From Atherix ibis (taxonomy: Eukaryota; Arthropoda; Insecta; Diptera; Athericidae), in NCBI GenBank assembly GCA_958298945.1, contig OY282609.1, forward strand, positions 10,274,326 to 10,338,325: DNA of 64,000 nucleotides, in the 5' to 3' direction. The position numbers were made by a program, and so were the translations under genes. The notes beneath the pieces are model-generated. The model was not told where the DNA came from. It made no database searches and saw nothing but the letters and a program-made list of their open reading frames with translations. Of this stretch, positions 1 to 11,480 are shown piece after piece. Within the stretch, counting starts at the first letter, position 1. Each line of letters starts with the position of its first letter.

Positions 1-1065
1 ATATCCTTTTATTTATTCTCGTATATCCTTTTATATATATAATTTTTTTTTCCTTTTAGCACCATTTACTTATTAAAGGAGTTTATATTAAGTACGTTTA
101 TTATAAATAATTTGTCTATATATTTTTACTCTTTTTACGTAATATTTTACGTCTGTTGTAAATAACTAATATAGCCAAGAATCCTAGTGGAAAATAAATT
201 TGATGATTTGAAATTTAATTTCTTTTGGCATGTTTTATAGTTTGAAGAGAAAAAATGATGCATTTTCGTTTATTTTTTTTGCGTCACATTCTAGAGTATA
301 CTTGTGTATGGGGGGGGGGGGGGGGGGGGGGATCAGTCAATCTGAATAATAACAAAACTTTTACTTTAATCAATAAAAGGCTATCATTTAAAAAAAAAAA
401 TTTTAAAAAGAACATATCTGAGGAATATTTCTATAGTTAAAAAATTTTGTTTACTATTTGATACTTAAAAATTAAAAATGGCGAATGACAACGCCCTAAA
501 TATTTGACGGTTTTTATTTTAGTTAAACCTCATCAAAAATGGATTTGTTGTTATGGACCTAAACATTGACTTTAGCACAAAATTTTATTATTTATTCTTA
601 TACTAAGATATCTGTAAGAAGCTAAGACCCTACGCTGGGTCACCGATAGAGTGCAAATCTTCTACGCAAAAGGTTACCTATTTGATACTCAACTTACAAA
701 GTGTGGTAGTAATCTGGCAACAATGCGGACTTCAACTTCATTTGCTTATACGTAAGTCTATCCTAAATGTACGATAAAAGTTACAATCTTCTTCTATTAC
801 TACATGACCTTATCGGTGTGATTGTGTTTTCTGAGTAACAAAATTTGCGTCAACTAAGGACTCGTTGAGAAGGCTTCTATTCTCCTATTCTCTTTTGACC
901 TTTACGTCGAATTTTCTTAATATGTTATTTTTGGGAAGGATAATTTTAATGAACAGATATTTCCAAAAGTTCGATATGGAAGTGTATGCTTTGATTTGAT
1001 TCTGAATTCTAAAAAAAATAATTGGGCAACATTGCTTATCAAAAGATAGTATTTTCAATTTTTGA
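1..1065. other. AT-rich stretch without a recognisable gene
   Basis: No homology-bearing reading frame was seen. It is AT-rich with homopolymer runs and holds a 22-base G run at 310-331. A 61-codon frame crossing that run reads through low-complexity sequence and is not gene-like. Confidence 0.6.
310..331 (+). repeat. 22-base poly-G tract
   Basis: An uninterrupted run of 22 G in a strongly AT-rich context. It is the longest of several G runs in the window, all on the plus strand. Confidence 0.95.
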
Positions 1066-1565
1066 GGCCTGCCTGAATGAAGGGTCGAACGGGCACTAGA
1101 AGATGACCGTTACTCAAAAGAGACGCTCAACATCGAAAACTGATGCAAATATAAAAGAAGTGAGTATTTTTTTAAGGTTAGACCACCCAGAATAAATTGT
1201 CAATAAAAATTTGTTATAAAAAAAGAAGTTGCACGAAAATTTTTCTTTGCGTATGATCGGATATTGTAGATAGATCATGCTCTACCATGACAACTCTCCC
1301 TGTTACAGACGAAGAGTCTATTGTTACTCTGACCCCCTGCCCCCCTCCCTCTTTCGCTTATTATTCTCTTCAGAATTTATATTCCCTTTTTTTGTTCCCC
1401 AAGATAAAAAAATGCTTGAAAGAATATCAAATCGGTACTGTTGATAACATCCGAAAGAGCGCAGCGGAGGAACTGAAAGTAATTCCATTTGAAATCTTTC
1501 AGTACTACTACGAAAAGTGGCAACAACGCATCCGCTGGTATAGCTATCCAAGGCAACTACTTTAA
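1066..1565 (+). pseudogene. Degenerate mariner-like transposase relic (copy a)
   Basis: Remains of a Tc1/mariner transposase in more than one frame. Near 1118 a frame reads RRSTSKTDANIKEV, matching the GRPSTSKTDENV linker of mariner transposases. Near 1277-1310 a frame reads MLYHDNSPC, matching the HDNAP motif that carries the second catalytic aspartate. The frame 1287-1565 ends with LFPKIKKCLKEYQ and DNIRKSAAEELKVIPFE, the usual mariner C-terminal region, up to a stop at 1563. The N-terminal helix-turn-helix and the first catalytic aspartate were not found. No terminal repeats were identified. Two related relics lie at 4495-4925 and 43340-43700. The mariner assignment is firm by motif order; the subfamily is not resolved. 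Confidence 0.7.
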
Positions 1566-3516
1566 AAGAAATAATATAAAAATAATTAATTCGTTGTAAA
1601 AAAAAAGTATTCTCCCTAATTCGCGGTGACATCCCGTAGGACAAAGAAAAAGCGCATGGACTATGCGCTTCTATTGTGGTACTTTGTGTATTGGAGTCCT
1701 TTATTAAGGGCATGATAGCAATTATAGTACTGACACATGTTCTTTAAAGCAAATTTTTCTTTAAATAAGATACGTTTTACGAGAGGTAAATTTTAGTTCT
1801 ACAAGGTTTGAACTGGAAAGGCTGTTCGGGTTTAAGTGGTATTCTTACAATAATTTTAAAAGCTCTTTTTTATAGAACTTTTAAAATTTAACTATTATTA
1901 ATTTATTAAAAAAGTACTTGCTTTTATGAAAACTATTCCTCTGTATAGAAAATCTCAAAAACTATCTAAACATTTGCTCGAAAATTTAATATAAAAAAAA
2001 TTCCAGGTTCTAAACTTTAATCAACCTTAAATACCTATAAAACGAACGTAATTTTTTGTAAAGTTTCATTTTTCGAAAAGGAGGGGAGGGGGTTGGCTCA
2101 ACAGTAAAATTTTTCTTCATTTATTTAGAAAAATTTTAGTTTTGTTTTTTTTTTTGCTAATGAAATGGAATTTTTCTAGTCCTTTTTTTTTAAATTTAAA
2201 CGCGGAAAATGTGTTTTTTTTTTTTGATAATAAAGTTTTTCGATTTTTCAATATTTGATTTATTCGTTTGCTTTTAGTGGTAACATATTTTTACATGAAA
2301 TCATCGTGCATGGGAAAAGAACACGTGTTCATCTGTGCGATTTTCATGGAAATTTCTAATACCTTCCCAAGTGTACTAACATATTCAGTGGTGTTTTTTT
2401 TAACACGGAAACTTTTATTATTATAGCAGTCAGCCTACTCTACAGAACAGTTTACTTTATGTGTGCACATTTCACCACCTTCTAAATTGTGGGGTTGATC
2501 AACAAAAAAAAAAAAAAAAAAAAAAAAAGAAGAAGAAGAAAATCAAACAAAATATGCCATAAGGTATTCGAGCGTTGACGACTAACTGTTAAAAAGTCAG
2601 AAAGATCCTTTTACTTGGTGGTGGAAATTTCATATATTTGAATATATTTCGTTTATTCAATTTTTCAAGACGAGCAACTCAAGGCATTTATTCTTTTATG
2701 TGATTTTCTTATATTTGTGTAACCATTTTCTATATACCACAGAATTATGTACTTCTGCTATTTTCAATAAAAATTCAACTTACCTAACAGGATATACAAA
2801 AGGTATTTTATGAAGAAGAAAAAAATAAAAATTCTTTTTATTTAGCAAAAAAAAAAATGAAGAATATCATACATACCAAAGAGTACAGATATTTTGAAAG
2901 CTGTAATTTCGTTGAAAAAAAAAGTTTTTTTTTTTGGTTACAAAACGAACAGTATTTTTGTAATTTGTGGAAACTCCTTCGTTCACTAAAGTATTACAAT
3001 TTTTCCTTTAAAGATATTTTTAGTATCTCTCTTTAGATACAATTTCTCATATTTTTTTGGTAATTCTTAAAAGAGGGGAAAGAAAAAAATATGCTCAAAA
3101 TTTATCAGAAAAACCTTTCCAATATACCAAATAGTAAATAAAATTTGTTATGGTAAGAAAATGTAAAATTTTAGATAGTCTCTTGATTTGGTGACATTTC
3201 ACACGAATATTTTTTATTTGCTGGTGCTTGTAGAAAGCATTTTTTTAGTATATTCTGTAATTTTATTAATATTCTAATGCATTGGAATACTTAAATTTAC
3301 GAAATGATTTTGGTTGTTGATCATTCGTTTTGGCCCTTCAGAATTTATGTATATTTATTGAAGAAGAAAATATTTTTATGCTCTACTTTCTGCTGCAGTA
3401 ATAGTATGGGAGTATGGCGCTTAAGTCAGTAAAAGTGGCAAGAGGTTTGTGTATAGAGTAAGGCAGATACCAGGTTGATGTATAGGGAAACCAAGTAAAT
3501 ATTTGTGGAGTTGTTA
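1566..3516. other. AT-rich stretch, no gene seen
   Basis: Low-complexity sequence with many A and T runs, including a 25-base A run at 2504-2528 followed by GAA triplets. No coding homology or structured repeat was recognised. Confidence 0.6.
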
Positions 3517-3569
3517 CCAGGAATATTCGTTGAATACCGCCTTTCTCAGCTGGTATTTACCTGGTATTA

Positions 3570-3623
3570 GGTTTTCAATGTAGTTGATATTTACCTGGCC
3601 ACATACATGGTTTTCAATGTAGT
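3570..3623 (+). repeat. Short direct repeat of GGTTTTCAATGTAGT
   Basis: The 15-mer occurs at 3570-3584 and 3609-3623, a 39-bp period. Several TACCAGG or CCTGGTA words lie around it (3469-3635). It sits just upstream of the R1-clade relic; its nature is unknown. Confidence 0.7.
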
Positions 3624-3689
3624 ATCAATACCAGGTGTGTGTCCTTAGCTTTAGGCCATATTTTCCTATATTTATGCTTAATTTTCTGT

Positions 3690-4466
3690 CGATATATATT
3701 CCAAGCAGATCGGCAAACATGTGTGATCTTGAGACCATCTATAAAATACTTAGGGGTGATGATTGATGTGAAGCTGCGGTTTCAAAAACACCTGTTATAC
3801 ATTGGTCGGAAGGCCGCGAGGACAATAATGGAACTGGCGCGCTAAATACCGAATCTTGTGGGGCCTAGGAAAAGTAGGTTAACTCTGTTGGTAACCGTGG
3901 TCGGATCCGTGGCTCGTATAAAGGAAATAAATCAGTCCAAGAGAGGATGGCGAAATCGTTGGGATAATGGCCCCTATGGTAGATGGACTGATCGTCTTAT
4001 CTCAGCGGTGGATTCGTAGATGGATCATCTCATCTCAGCAGTGGATTCATAGATGGATACTGCCTATCGCAGTTTTTGATGTGACATGGATGTTTTCAGG
4101 CTTACCAATTGTGATTAGATTCTAGCCCAATATGCTCTTCGTATGGCGGGATGGTGGAGAGCGCAGAGGACGTGCTCTTTTACTGCACACAATTCAATAC
4201 GGAAGAGCACGTGTTTTCTAACTTCGCCCGACCCATAACGCCAGTAGGAGAGGCGGCCATTATGTCCATTTCAGATTGTTGTCTTTGAGCAATGAGGGTG
4301 TTTATTCGCGATTAGTTTTTCTTTCCGAAAGCTGGAATTTCCGTGTTCCTGATGAATGATGGCTTTTTCTCTCTCTGAGAGAGCATGCATCACGTGTTGT
4401 TTTACTGCATACGATTCAAAGTGGAAAAGCACGTGTTCTTGTACATTACCTGACCCCTGACGCCTG
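3690..4466 (+). pseudogene. R1-clade non-LTR retrotransposon relic (ORF2 C-terminal part)
   Basis: The frame ending at 3845 reads IKYLGVMIDVKLRFQKH and then GRKAARTIMELAR, matching the reverse-transcriptase thumb of R1-clade retrotransposons. After an in-frame stop at 3843-3845 the same frame continues with NLVGPRKSRLTLLVTVVGS and later RWDNGPYGRWTDRLIS. Around 4130-4215 another frame reads YGGMVESAEDVLFYC and then TEEHVF, the C-terminal zinc-knuckle region. A second copy of that knuckle (HHVLFYCIRFKVEKHVF) occurs at about 4387-4450. Stops and frameshifts are frequent, so it is dead. Known R1 elements mostly target 28S rDNA, but no rDNA is visible here. A minor tandem duplication lies inside at 3981-4050. 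Confidence 0.75.
3981..4050 (+). repeat. Tandem duplication of about 35 bp inside the R1 relic
   Basis: AGATGGA...CAGCGGTGGATTCGT (3981-4017) is followed directly by AGATGGA...CAGCAGTGGATTCAT (4018-4050) and a third partial start AGATGGATA. Confidence 0.8.
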
Positions 4467-4494
4467 ATATTGTCATGGTCCTGATGTTGGGCTC

Positions 4495-4925
4495 AAGGAT
4501 GGCTGGGAGGCGAGTCTCATTTTCCATCGGTAGAAAAATGTAAAACGAGTGAAGGCTCTTGTATAGTCAGATCGTTCAGAGAAAACTGTAAACTAAGTTA
4601 TTTTTAAAATGTTTTTGAAAAGCTTAGAAAAAGGGTTATTTTCATCAGATCGGATATTACAGACACTTAGATAACCGGCCACTACAACGCCCTCTAACAC
4701 AGGAACATTTCTATCAATTAGGTTTTTTCATAAAGGAAATTTGACTATTCATTAGCCTGCCTATTCATCTGATCATGTCTGTATTAAGAGAACATCAGCT
4801 TAGAACTGTCGATAATATCCAAAGAAGTGTAACCGATAAGCTAAAGGCGATTTAAGTTGAATATTTTCAGCACTGGTACGAAGAGTAGAATTAACGCCTC
4901 AAGGTAATAGCTACCTTAGGCTTTG
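4495..4925 (+). pseudogene. Degenerate mariner-like transposase relic (copy b)
   Basis: This lies directly behind the R1 relic. Broken frames read NVKRVKALV.SDRSEKTVN (near 4530-4590), then FEKLRKRVIFIRSDITD (near 4612-4665), then an eroded HDNAP region (TGHYNAL), then HQLRTVDNIQ (near 4795-4830) and a C-terminal piece. The motif order matches copy a at 1066-1565 and copy c at 43340-43700. The segment between the DNA-binding part and the LRKRV part is shortened, so the first catalytic aspartate region is absent. No TIRs were found. Confidence 0.65.
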
Positions 4926-5265
4926 ACCAAAATGCTAGTATAAAATATATGTTTGTCGTTTTAAACATTTTTGTGCTATTATAATTTCTCATAATGATTA
5001 TCTTTTAGGTCAACTCTCATCCGCTTACTTCTTCAAAAGCACTTATCAGCGCCCTAAGAGTCTGAAATAAGCTACGTCAACTAGTCAGGATGAAGCCCCA
5101 GATCAGTACCACTACAGTTTGATCAAAAATATTTTAGTTCTTTAGTTTTATTTTTTTAATTTTTATAAATATCTAAAACTACAACATAGTAACAAGCAGA
5201 TTTGAATAATTAACAAGAATGGTTATAAGGAGTAAACATCCATCGAAGTTTCTCCTGCAAAGCTG
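4926..5265. other. Spacer without a recognisable feature
   Basis: AT-rich sequence between the mariner relic and the Jockey relic. Nothing was recognised. Confidence 0.55.
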
Positions 5266-6259
5266 TTAAGCCTCAATATTTTGGTAAATCAAGCGACCAG
5301 TGATGCTGAAGTCTTCGATAGGCATTTTTATGAAATGAAGTGGAGCATAGTTCTTGAACAGGGGGATTAGTATGATTGAAGATGCGAGAATGGAACTTTT
5401 TATAACGAGATACAGTAACATCATGAACAAGAGTGACTTTGAGATCATGGTAGATATTTTTGATTAAAGAAATTGGATCCAAAGGGAATTGGAAGGCCTT
5501 GTGGAGCCCTAAAGTTCTAGTGTGTAAGTCCATATTGGTTTCAGTAGGGCATTGTATGAAAGTACTTTGCTGTCTAAAGTAAGTTTAGGACGTTTGCCAA
5601 AAAGTCTACAAGTAGTTTTGGTGTCGCCTCTTTAGAGTTCCCTATCAAGCGTTTATCTAAGTTCAGTTACCATTTAAGAGTTCCCTGTTAAGCGTTTATC
5701 TAAATTTCAGTATTTTGATGCCATTAAGCTACATGGAAAGATATGGTTCACGGCAGAAAGTAAAAGTTACGTTTTATTAACTTTTATTCTTCACCTATTA
5801 AACCACTTTTGGTGGGGGTTGAATTTGGGTTTTGGAGAATTTCGGAAGCATATTGGGGATTTTCGTAAGATAGGCTGTATCATTGACGTATGTAGCGTAT
5901 AAGGTATTGGGACAGATTAGAATATCGGAGCAGTCTAAATGAAGTAGAAGATGGGTGCAAGTATACTTCCCTGTGGAACACCAGCCAATATCGAAGAAAT
6001 ATTGAAGAATTCTTTGGATTCGTTTACTTGAAAGTGTCGGTTCGAAACGAATGTTCTTAGGACTAGGAAATACGTAAAAGGAAGTATCCTTTTGAGTTTT
6101 TAGAGTAAGCCTAATTCTGTTGAAAGCTTGACTTATTTCAAGAAATACACCAAGATAGTAGTGTTCGGAGCGGAAACCAAATTGGTGATTCGGAATTAAA
6201 TTTTTGGATTCGAGTAGGCGGTATAAGCGGTGGAGGACTATTTTTTTCAAGACGAACAA
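5266..6259 (-). pseudogene. Jockey-clade non-LTR retrotransposon relic (reverse transcriptase to C-terminus)
   Basis: Read on the minus strand. The frame starting at 6259 gives LIPNHQFGFRSEHYYL and FLEISQAFNRI, matching conserved motifs of Jockey reverse transcriptases. At 5965-5985 a shifted frame encodes AGVPQGS, the conserved palm motif. At about 5879-5890 the first frame encodes YVND where active elements carry the catalytic YADD. Downstream, the frame 5533-5273 reads YKKFHSRIFNHTNPP and ends RRLQHHWSLDLPKY, matching the Jockey C-terminus (RRLKR.HPLDL). The distance from FGFRS to AGVPQGS is shorter than usual, so part of the palm is missing. Stops, frameshifts and the altered catalytic motif make it inactive. 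It appears to belong to the same family as the relic at 26503-26895, which shares the FGFRSEHY motif. Confidence 0.8.
5634..5703 (+). repeat. 43-bp tandem duplication
   Basis: AGAGTTCCC.. GCGTTTATCTAA occurs at 5634-5660 and again at 5677-5703, within the Jockey relic. Confidence 0.85.
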
Positions 6260-6270
6260 GGGGACTTATT

Positions 6271-6282
6271 GGGGGGGGGGGG
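6271..6282 (+). repeat. 12-base poly-G tract
   Basis: A run of 12 G just outside the 5' end of the minus-strand Jockey relic. Confidence 0.95.
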
Positions 6283-6309
6283 TGTTGTTGGTTTATTGAG
6301 TTTAGGAAT

Positions 6310-6420
6310 TATTTTTATAATGGCAAATGTCAAGAGGATCCATAAAATATGTTATTCGATGGATGGATCCAAATAAACTTCCCTGTTGAACACCAGCTAA
6401 TATCGGTATTTAAAGAGTTT
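6310..6420 (-). pseudogene. Second Jockey reverse-transcriptase fragment
   Basis: On the minus strand 6377-6397 encodes AGVQQGS, a changed copy of the AGVPQGS motif already present at 5965-5985. The flanking bases also match that copy. This is a second small fragment of the same family rather than a continuation of the first. Confidence 0.6.
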
Positions 6421-8650
6421 TTTCTCTCACTTTTTAAATGATTCTGTTGTCTTTAATATAAAATCAATATTCAATTTAATGACAATACTTATTAAAATTG
6501 TAAAGTATAATTTCAATTCTACTCATTTGATGATGAAAGTAAATTTAAAAAACAAAATTAATTTTCCCTTACATCGAGAAAAAGGAAACACCCTCTAAAT
6601 TCGAAACCAATAAAATCAATAAAACTTTATTTATTTATTTTTGCATCACCATTCATTCTTGTTTTTATATTTATTTGGTAGCTTTTTTCTTTACTCTATT
6701 CCATTGACATTAATGCAAATAACACACTTTTTTCCTTTATTTTCAAATTGATTCCCTTAAATGTGAACAAGTTCGTCCCTTTAAATAAAAATATAAAAAA
6801 AAGAAGCTGCTTAGGTATAGGCACAAATTCGAATAAATTATCGTACGCATCCAATAAAATACATTCTCTACAATTTTCCCATTTACAACAATACTCATAC
6901 ATAAGTACGAGTACAACCCAGAAAGTATCGTTTTTTTTTTTTTGAATTTCTTCCCTTTTGGTGTTGTGTAAAGAATATAGTGAAACTGACAGTACACCCC
7001 TACTTCATATGCCATCCATCTGCACATTGGAGCTTTTATATATTAAATTTTAATGACTTTCGTGTTTTCGCAGTAACTCGAAAGGGAACTGAATAGCTTG
7101 GAGTTTTTAAACAAGAAGTATGTATGTCAGCTAATGTAGACCACTGTCACAAAACCATATGGAGATCTTTACTTCCTGTCATGGTTACGAGTGTTACCCC
7201 ATTTTTTTCCAGTTTATGTCATATTCTCCCAATGCGGTATGCATTCTGGCTCTTTAATATCAACCATCCATCTTTACCCACTATCCTTTTTGTCAGAGCC
7301 GTTATCCTCTTTATATCCATTACTTATTTAAAAAGGAACCCTCAAATATTATGCTGGATTAGTGAGTATTTTACTTAAATTCTAACAACCATATTGGCGT
7401 CAAACATTTAACCATTTATCATTTAGAATTTCATTTTCTTTGTGAAAAAAAAAAAACAATTTAAAAAACCAAACTTTTTCCGAGACGAAAACATCTATTA
7501 TAGAAAGCTAAGTGTTGTAATTCTGGCTTAATAATTTTGCTATTAATTTTTATGTTATTTTTTTGTTTTACTTTTAGCTTTTTTAATTTCAATTTTAATT
7601 TTAGTTTAATGAATTTTTTATGTACACGATAAATGCAAAACAATGTTCTACCAGAAATTTATACTAATTCCCTCTCTACCTTTTTTGCCCCATATTCGTA
7701 CATGGAAAAATTTAATTGAAGCTTTTGAAAATTATTTTCCATATATTCTACCACCACATTGACTAAATGAAATAATTATGTATGTGGCAAAAATTGAGGT
7801 ATGGGGGGAATGGGTTTGTTCTTTAGTTAGTATGGATATGTGTTTATAAAAAAAAGCAGAAAAACAACAACAACAACAGCAAAATACAAAAACAAAAAAG
7901 GTTAACAAAGTGTAGACACATAATTTCCTGAAATACTTGAGCACACGTGCCCTTCACAAATAAAATCTGAAAAGGGTATCCATCCATTCTAAACCAGCCA
8001 TGTGACCTTATCCTTAGAAAAAGTAGACTGTAGAAACGACTCATTTGAGACCGAAAATAGATACATGCGTGCTTCAATAACTATCTTTCCAATCCACTTT
8101 CCAATCTACCACCTCCACCCTTGGAATAACTAGAAATTTTATGGTATTTTCGATTGGTTTCTTTTATGTTGAATTTAAAAATTAAATTTTTTTTCTATAT
8201 AAAATATTAATGAATTTATTACATGGAAAATAAATTAAGGATTTACTTAATAAAATATTCCATTAATTTTTTTTTTATTAGAAAGATTTTTTTTTGTTTT
8301 GGGAGGAAAAAATCTTCATTTTAAAATTGATTAGGGGAAAAAATCACAGATTTTCAATTTTTGTTTTGCAAAGGTTTTTTTTTCTTCATTTTTTAAATGT
8401 ACAAATATCTTAATAATAAGGGCCATATCATTAATAAAAATTTTAGATCAATTATTTCTTGGAAAAATACTTTTTTTTATACAAATAATTTTTTTAAAAA
8501 AATATCGTATTTTTAAAGAAATTTGAACTGTCCAAAATTTTATAGGTTTCCATTACGTTAAATGGCAATAATTTCCTTTTTATATTAAGTACAGTAAAAT
8601 TTATCCTTTTAATTAAACAAATGCTAATTTTGTCTAACAAGTATAATTAA
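6421..8650. other. AT-rich stretch, no gene seen
   Basis: Several short frames occur, the longest 94 codons, but none shows a recognisable motif and their composition is low-complexity. A CAA-type microsatellite lies near 7866-7895. Confidence 0.55.
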
Positions 8651-9240
8651 TAAATTTCCAAAAGATCCAGAAGTTTGCCAACCCCGTCTGGAGATGCTTG
8701 TATAAAGACTAAAGTTCATTGTTATGACTATGAGTGTGGAGATGAAATGCAAATAGCTAATAACTTACGAGAAAAAAGTCTTACGTACGACACGATACGA
8801 CAGATACAAAATTCTCACTTGTTATCCTGGCATTAAAAAGGCGGCGGAAGGTTATTATAAAATTAGGAACATTTGGTTCGTTTTGGAAAAGGCAATTTTG
8901 GCAAAATTTACTTGGGCAGAACAATGAACACGCGACACAAGACAACAAAAACAGATTCGTGCTGTCAACAACAACAAAAGTCAATGGAGTATAAACCTGC
9001 CAGGCAGATATCCTTAAACGTAAGAATAAACTTGTAGGATCGGCTTCTATGCGAGGAAGTTGTTATGATACACTCTCGAAGATGGTAAATTTTACTTAGA
9101 ATCGAAGATGAAAACAATGCACACGAAATTTTCTTCAACACCGGATACATAGTGCCGGATCCTTTTTACCGGATCTTTTGTGCCTTTAACAGACACGACT
9201 GAACAAAAGTGGGCGGGGGGGGTTCTATTTCAAAGGTTAT
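8651..9240. other. GC-richer segment of unknown nature
   Basis: This stretch is more balanced in composition than its neighbours and has short frames on both strands. No protein family or terminal repeat was recognised. It could be an eroded mobile element or unique host sequence. An 8-base G run lies at 9215-9222. Confidence 0.35.
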
Positions 9241-9965
9241 ATGACTATTTTCGGTTCATTCATGTATTTTAGCCGGAAAGGTGATTTTAACTTTAATTCG
9301 ATCTATGATAGGCGGTTCCATGAAAGTCTGATCCTTTTTTTTTACTCAATAAAAATTGGCTGGCAGTAAGAAATTACGAATGTACAATACTTTAAACTTT
9401 AAGATAATTTTATTTTAAACTATTTTTTTAATTTTTATTTACATTAAGTCCTTACAGTTCTTAAAAATTGTTTATAAAAAATTATTTATATCATATTTTA
9501 CCACTTAATGTACTGTCCTTTTTAAAAGAGAAAAAATTTTTATGATAAAAATATTTTTTTTTTTGAATTCCAAGTATTATATTGAAAATAACATTAAACT
9601 TAAATAATATTGAGACAAAATAAATACATTTCATTTGCAAGGATTGTGTGGAATCCTTTAAATGGTAGAAAATTTATTAACCCAAGTCCATGCCAAACAC
9701 ATTTATCATAAATCATTTTCTGATGCTCCTTTTAATTTTGAACATATTCTATGTTCCTTACAAATTATCATAAATATTATCGTCCTTTTTTGCTCACAGA
9801 TAACCGTATTAGTAGTGGCACATTACATTTCTTTAGTTAAATGCAATTTACAACCTTACAGTTGTTTTTATCATTTTTTTTTTTTGGTTATATTAAAGTT
9901 TTTTTTTTATTCAATTTATAATAAAACCAAAATTTAATTAAATTCCATAATAAATTAATTATTTT
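9241..9965. other. AT-rich stretch before the 157-bp satellite
   Basis: Nothing coding was recognised. A 91-codon frame at 9662-9937 is AT-rich, hydrophobic by composition and without motif. Confidence 0.5.
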
Positions 9966-11480
9966 TTTAGACCTCAAAAATTGCTTCTATTGTTTTGTTT
10001 AGACCTCAAAAGTCTTCTCTTATATTTGGAGTAGAAATTCATTCTGTCTTTTTTAAAAACTCTGGTTTTAAAGCATTTTTCCACTTATTTTTTTGGGACT
10101 CAGAAAAAACCGCCGTAAAGTCCCACAAACCCACAAATAACAGTTTGGACCTCAAAAATGGTTTTCATTCAAAAACAGTTTATTTTTTCATATTAGAAAT
10201 AGAAATTTATTCTGATTTTTTCTGGACAGACGTCCTCTGATTTTAAAGCATTTTTACAGACTCTTTTTAAGTTTCAAAAATTAATTATTTTTTTTAGTAC
10301 CGCAAAAATTATTTTTATTGTTTTGTTTGGACCTCAAACATCTTTTCTTATATTTAGAATAGAAATTAATTCTGTCTTTTTTAGAAGTCTTACATTAGTT
10401 TTAAAGCATTTTTGAAGTTTTTTTTTTTGATTACTAAAAAATACAATATATTGTTTTGTTTGGACCTCAAAAATTGTTTTTAGTCAAAAACAGTTTCTTT
10501 TTTCATATTAGAAATAGAAATTTATTCTGATTTTTTCTGGACAGACATTCTCTGATTTTAAAGCATTTTTACAGACTCTTTTTAAGTTTCAAAAATTAAT
10601 TATTTTTTTTAGACCGCAAAAATTATTTTTATTGTTTTGTTTGGACCTCAAAAATCGTTTCTTATATTTAGAATAGAAATTAATTCTGTCTTTTTTAGAA
10701 CTCTTACATTAGTTTTATAGCATTTTTGAAGTTTTTTTTTTTGATTACTAAAAAATACAATATATTGTTTTGTTTGGACCTCAAAAATTGTTTTTAGTCA
10801 AAAACAGTTTCTTTTTTCATATTAGAAATAGAAATTTATTGTAAATTTTTATGAATAGACGTCCTCTGGTTTTATAGCATTTTTTCAAATACTTTTTGAG
10901 TCCCAAAAATTAATTGATTTTTTACACCTCGAAAATTGTTTTTATTGTTTTGTTTGAACCTCAAAAATCTTCTCTTATATTTAGATATAGAAATTTATTT
11001 TGATTTTTTTTGGACAGTCATCCTCGGATTCTAAAGCATTTTTATGGACACTTTTTAAGTTTTAAAAATTAATTATTTTTTTTAGACCTGAAAAATTGTT
11101 TTTATTATTTTGTTTAGACCTCAAAAATCTTCTCTTATATTTGAAGTACAAATTAATTTTGCTTTCTTAAAAATCTTACTCTGGTTTTAAAGCATTATTG
11201 CAGATATTTTTTAAGTCTCAAAAAATGACTGTTTCGTTTGGACCTCAAACATTTTTTTTGTCAGAAACATTTTATTTTTCTGTTTCTTCCTCTGGAATTA
11301 AAAATTTTCGCAACCTTGTTTTTAGCATTAAAAAATTATTATTTAATCTGGACCTTAGAATAATTTTTTTTTTGGTCAAGCACATTTTCTTTTCTAATTT
11401 AAGAAATAGAAATTTATTCTGGTTTTTGCCTAAGAGTCTTCTTCTGAATTTAAAGATTTTTCGCAGCCCATTTTGAGTCC
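9966..11480. repeat. Satellite array, about 157-bp monomer with about 315-bp dimeric period
   Basis: About nine monomers share the words GACCTCAAAAAT, TTGTTTTGTTTGGACCTC, AATAGAAATT and TTTTAAAGCATTTTT. The word TATTAGAAAT recurs at 10191, 10507 and 10820 (spacings 316 and 313), while the simpler AGAAATTNATTCTG word recurs about every 155-160 bp. The units therefore alternate in two types, giving a dimeric higher-order period. Units at the right end (after about 11150) are the most divergent. Short frames through the array (9995-10240 and 11198-11476) are by-products of the repeat. Confidence 0.85.
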
